Source: VGLO01 sp964599285
GTDB lineage: Bacteria > Patescibacteriota > Minisyncoccia > Minisyncoccales > Staskawiczbacteraceae
NCBI GenBank assembly: GCA_964599285.1
Contig: CAZREI010000018.1
Span: 1-12,784, forward strand
Length of the DNA: 12,784 nucleotides
Direction of reading: 5' to 3'
Of this stretch, positions 12,051 through 12,784 are shown in pieces. The stretch's first letter is position 1. Each line of letters begins with the position of its first letter. Position numbers and translations under genes: made by a program. The notes below the pieces were generated by a model. That model was not told where the DNA came from, did no database searches, and saw nothing but the letters and a program-made list of their open reading frames with translations.

Positions 12051-12728
12051 ATGGAAGAAAATTCTCAGCAAAAAAATCCTATGAGCCAGGTCTATGGCAG
12101 TCCTCAAGAGAACCGACCAGCGGCTCCTTCGCCAGTTCAAAATACCGGCGACAATAACAATGGCAATAAAAAACGGTCTTGGCCGTTTGCTTGGCTGCTG
12201 TTTGTGTGGGAATTTGTAAAAATTATCATCATTGCCATTATTATTGTCCTGCCCATCCGCTACTTTTTGTTCCAGCCGTTTATCGTCAAGGGCGATTCTA
12301 TGGTGCCGAATTTCCAATCGGGCAACTATTTGATTGTGGATGAAATTTCCTATCGATTTTCCAATCCGCAAAGGGGAGACGTGATTGTGTTAAAATATCC
12401 GCTGGACACCACCCAGCGATTTATTAAGCGGATTATCGGCTTGCCCGGCGAAACGGTGCAAGTCCAAAACGGTAAGATAACCATATTAAAAGACGGCAAA
12501 GATATTACCTTAAATGAAAAAAATTATTTGCCAAACCTTTTGTCTACCGACGGCAACGTTAACGTTACGTTGGGCGCCAACCAATATTTTGTTTTGGGGG
12601 ACAATCGCCAGTTTTCGTACGATTCCCGCCGATGGGGAATTTTGCCAAGGGAAGATATCGTAGGAAAAGCAGTCTTGAGAATTTTGCCAGTCGCCCGCCT
12701 AGGATACATCAGCGCACCAAGCTACTAA
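12051..12728 (+). CDS. lepB: Signal peptidase I (S26 family)
   Basis: A 225-residue type I signal peptidase, a membrane-anchored Ser-Lys protease that removes signal peptides from exported proteins at the outer face of the cytoplasmic membrane. The N-terminal 43 residues are polar and low-complexity (Asn, Pro, Gln-rich), ending in NKKR. One transmembrane segment covers about 54-76 (FVKIIIIAIIIVLPIRYFLFQPF). Catalytic Ser is S83 in KGDSMVPNF; catalytic Lys is K126 in RFIKRIIGLPGE; box E is GDNR (183-186) with Y190-D-S-R-R-W-G. The positive KKR before the membrane segment fits a cytosolic N-terminus. The ATG at 12033 in the same frame would add six residues; neither start has a Shine-Dalgarno site, so the choice is uncertain. 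An AAAGGAG directly after the stop (12727-12733) has no start codon behind it within the window. Confidence 0.96.
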   Translation: MEENSQQKNPMSQVYGSPQENRPAAPSPVQNTGDNNNGNKKRSWPFAWLLFVWEFVKIIIIAIIIVLPIRYFLFQPFIVKGDSMVPNFQSGNYLIVDEISYRFSNPQRGDVIVLKYPLDTTQRFIKRIIGLPGETVQVQNGKITILKDGKDITLNEKNYLPNLLSTDGNVNVTLGANQYFVLGDNRQFSYDSRRWGILPREDIVGKAVLRILPVARLGYISAPSY

Positions 12729-12738
12729 AGGAGTAATC

Positions 12739-12784
12739 ACGAATATACAAATCTAAAACAATATACAAATTTTACGAATATACA
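12739..12784. repeat. Short AT-rich tandem/interspersed repeat cut by the window end
   Basis: ACGAATATACA occurs at 12739-12749 and again at 12774-12784, and AATATACAAAT at 12742-12752 and 12760-12770. The words resemble the ACAAAT-rich inverted repeat at 551-675, so this may be the start of another copy of such an element. The rest lies outside the window. Confidence 0.5.

Overview
The window looks like chromosome from a small-genome bacterium, most probably a member of the Candidate Phyla Radiation (Patescibacteria). This rests on inference: tightly packed housekeeping genes with very short spacers, reduced versions of large proteins (an Mfd of 656 residues, a DprA with little in front of the Rossmann core, a Rel protein without an ACT domain), many core genes with no Shine-Dalgarno sequence, and a PaaX/Cas2-like gene of a type I recall from such genomes. 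I cannot name a species.

Layout. Positions 1-1741 (+ strand) hold the 3' end of glyA, a long imperfect inverted repeat, a PAP2-type phosphatase and an overlapping 2H phosphoesterase, closed by a terminator. Positions 1816-3671 (- strand) hold tRNA-Leu(CAA) and a Rel-type (p)ppGpp synthetase. A divergent + strand HD-domain gene (3742-4260) follows. Then come the - strand genes topA (4287-6326), a PaaX/Cas2-like gene bracketed by two copies of a perfect 36-bp palindrome (6345-6961), and dprA (to 7838). A + strand cysteine-rich small protein (7937-8266) sits before the - strand pair of a short mfd (8303-10273) and pth (10357-10899), which are separated by an interspersed 'CGTCATTGCGA' type repeat. 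The last part is a + strand unit with a strong promoter, a structured leader and two unrecognised small genes (11211-11799), then lepB (signal peptidase I, 12051-12728).

Two themes stand out. First, the Rel protein has lost key metal-site residues of its (p)ppGpp hydrolase domain (the E-D pair and the distal Asp), while the divergently transcribed HD gene next to it has exactly those residues. The locus therefore looks like an alarmone system split into a synthetase-only Rel and a separate small hydrolase. Second, the PaaX/Cas2-like gene lies between two identical palindromes, each of which contains a -35-like element and ends in a -10 element. One copy drives the regulator itself and the other is placed to drive topA, which suggests an autoregulated, possibly mobile, module wired to DNA topology.

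A recurring design is also visible. The non-core + strand genes have TTGAxA-N16-TAxTAT or TATACT promoters, strong Shine-Dalgarno sites and their own hairpin terminators. Several core - strand genes instead have promoters whose -10 ends about 7 bp before the start codon, which predicts leaderless mRNAs.
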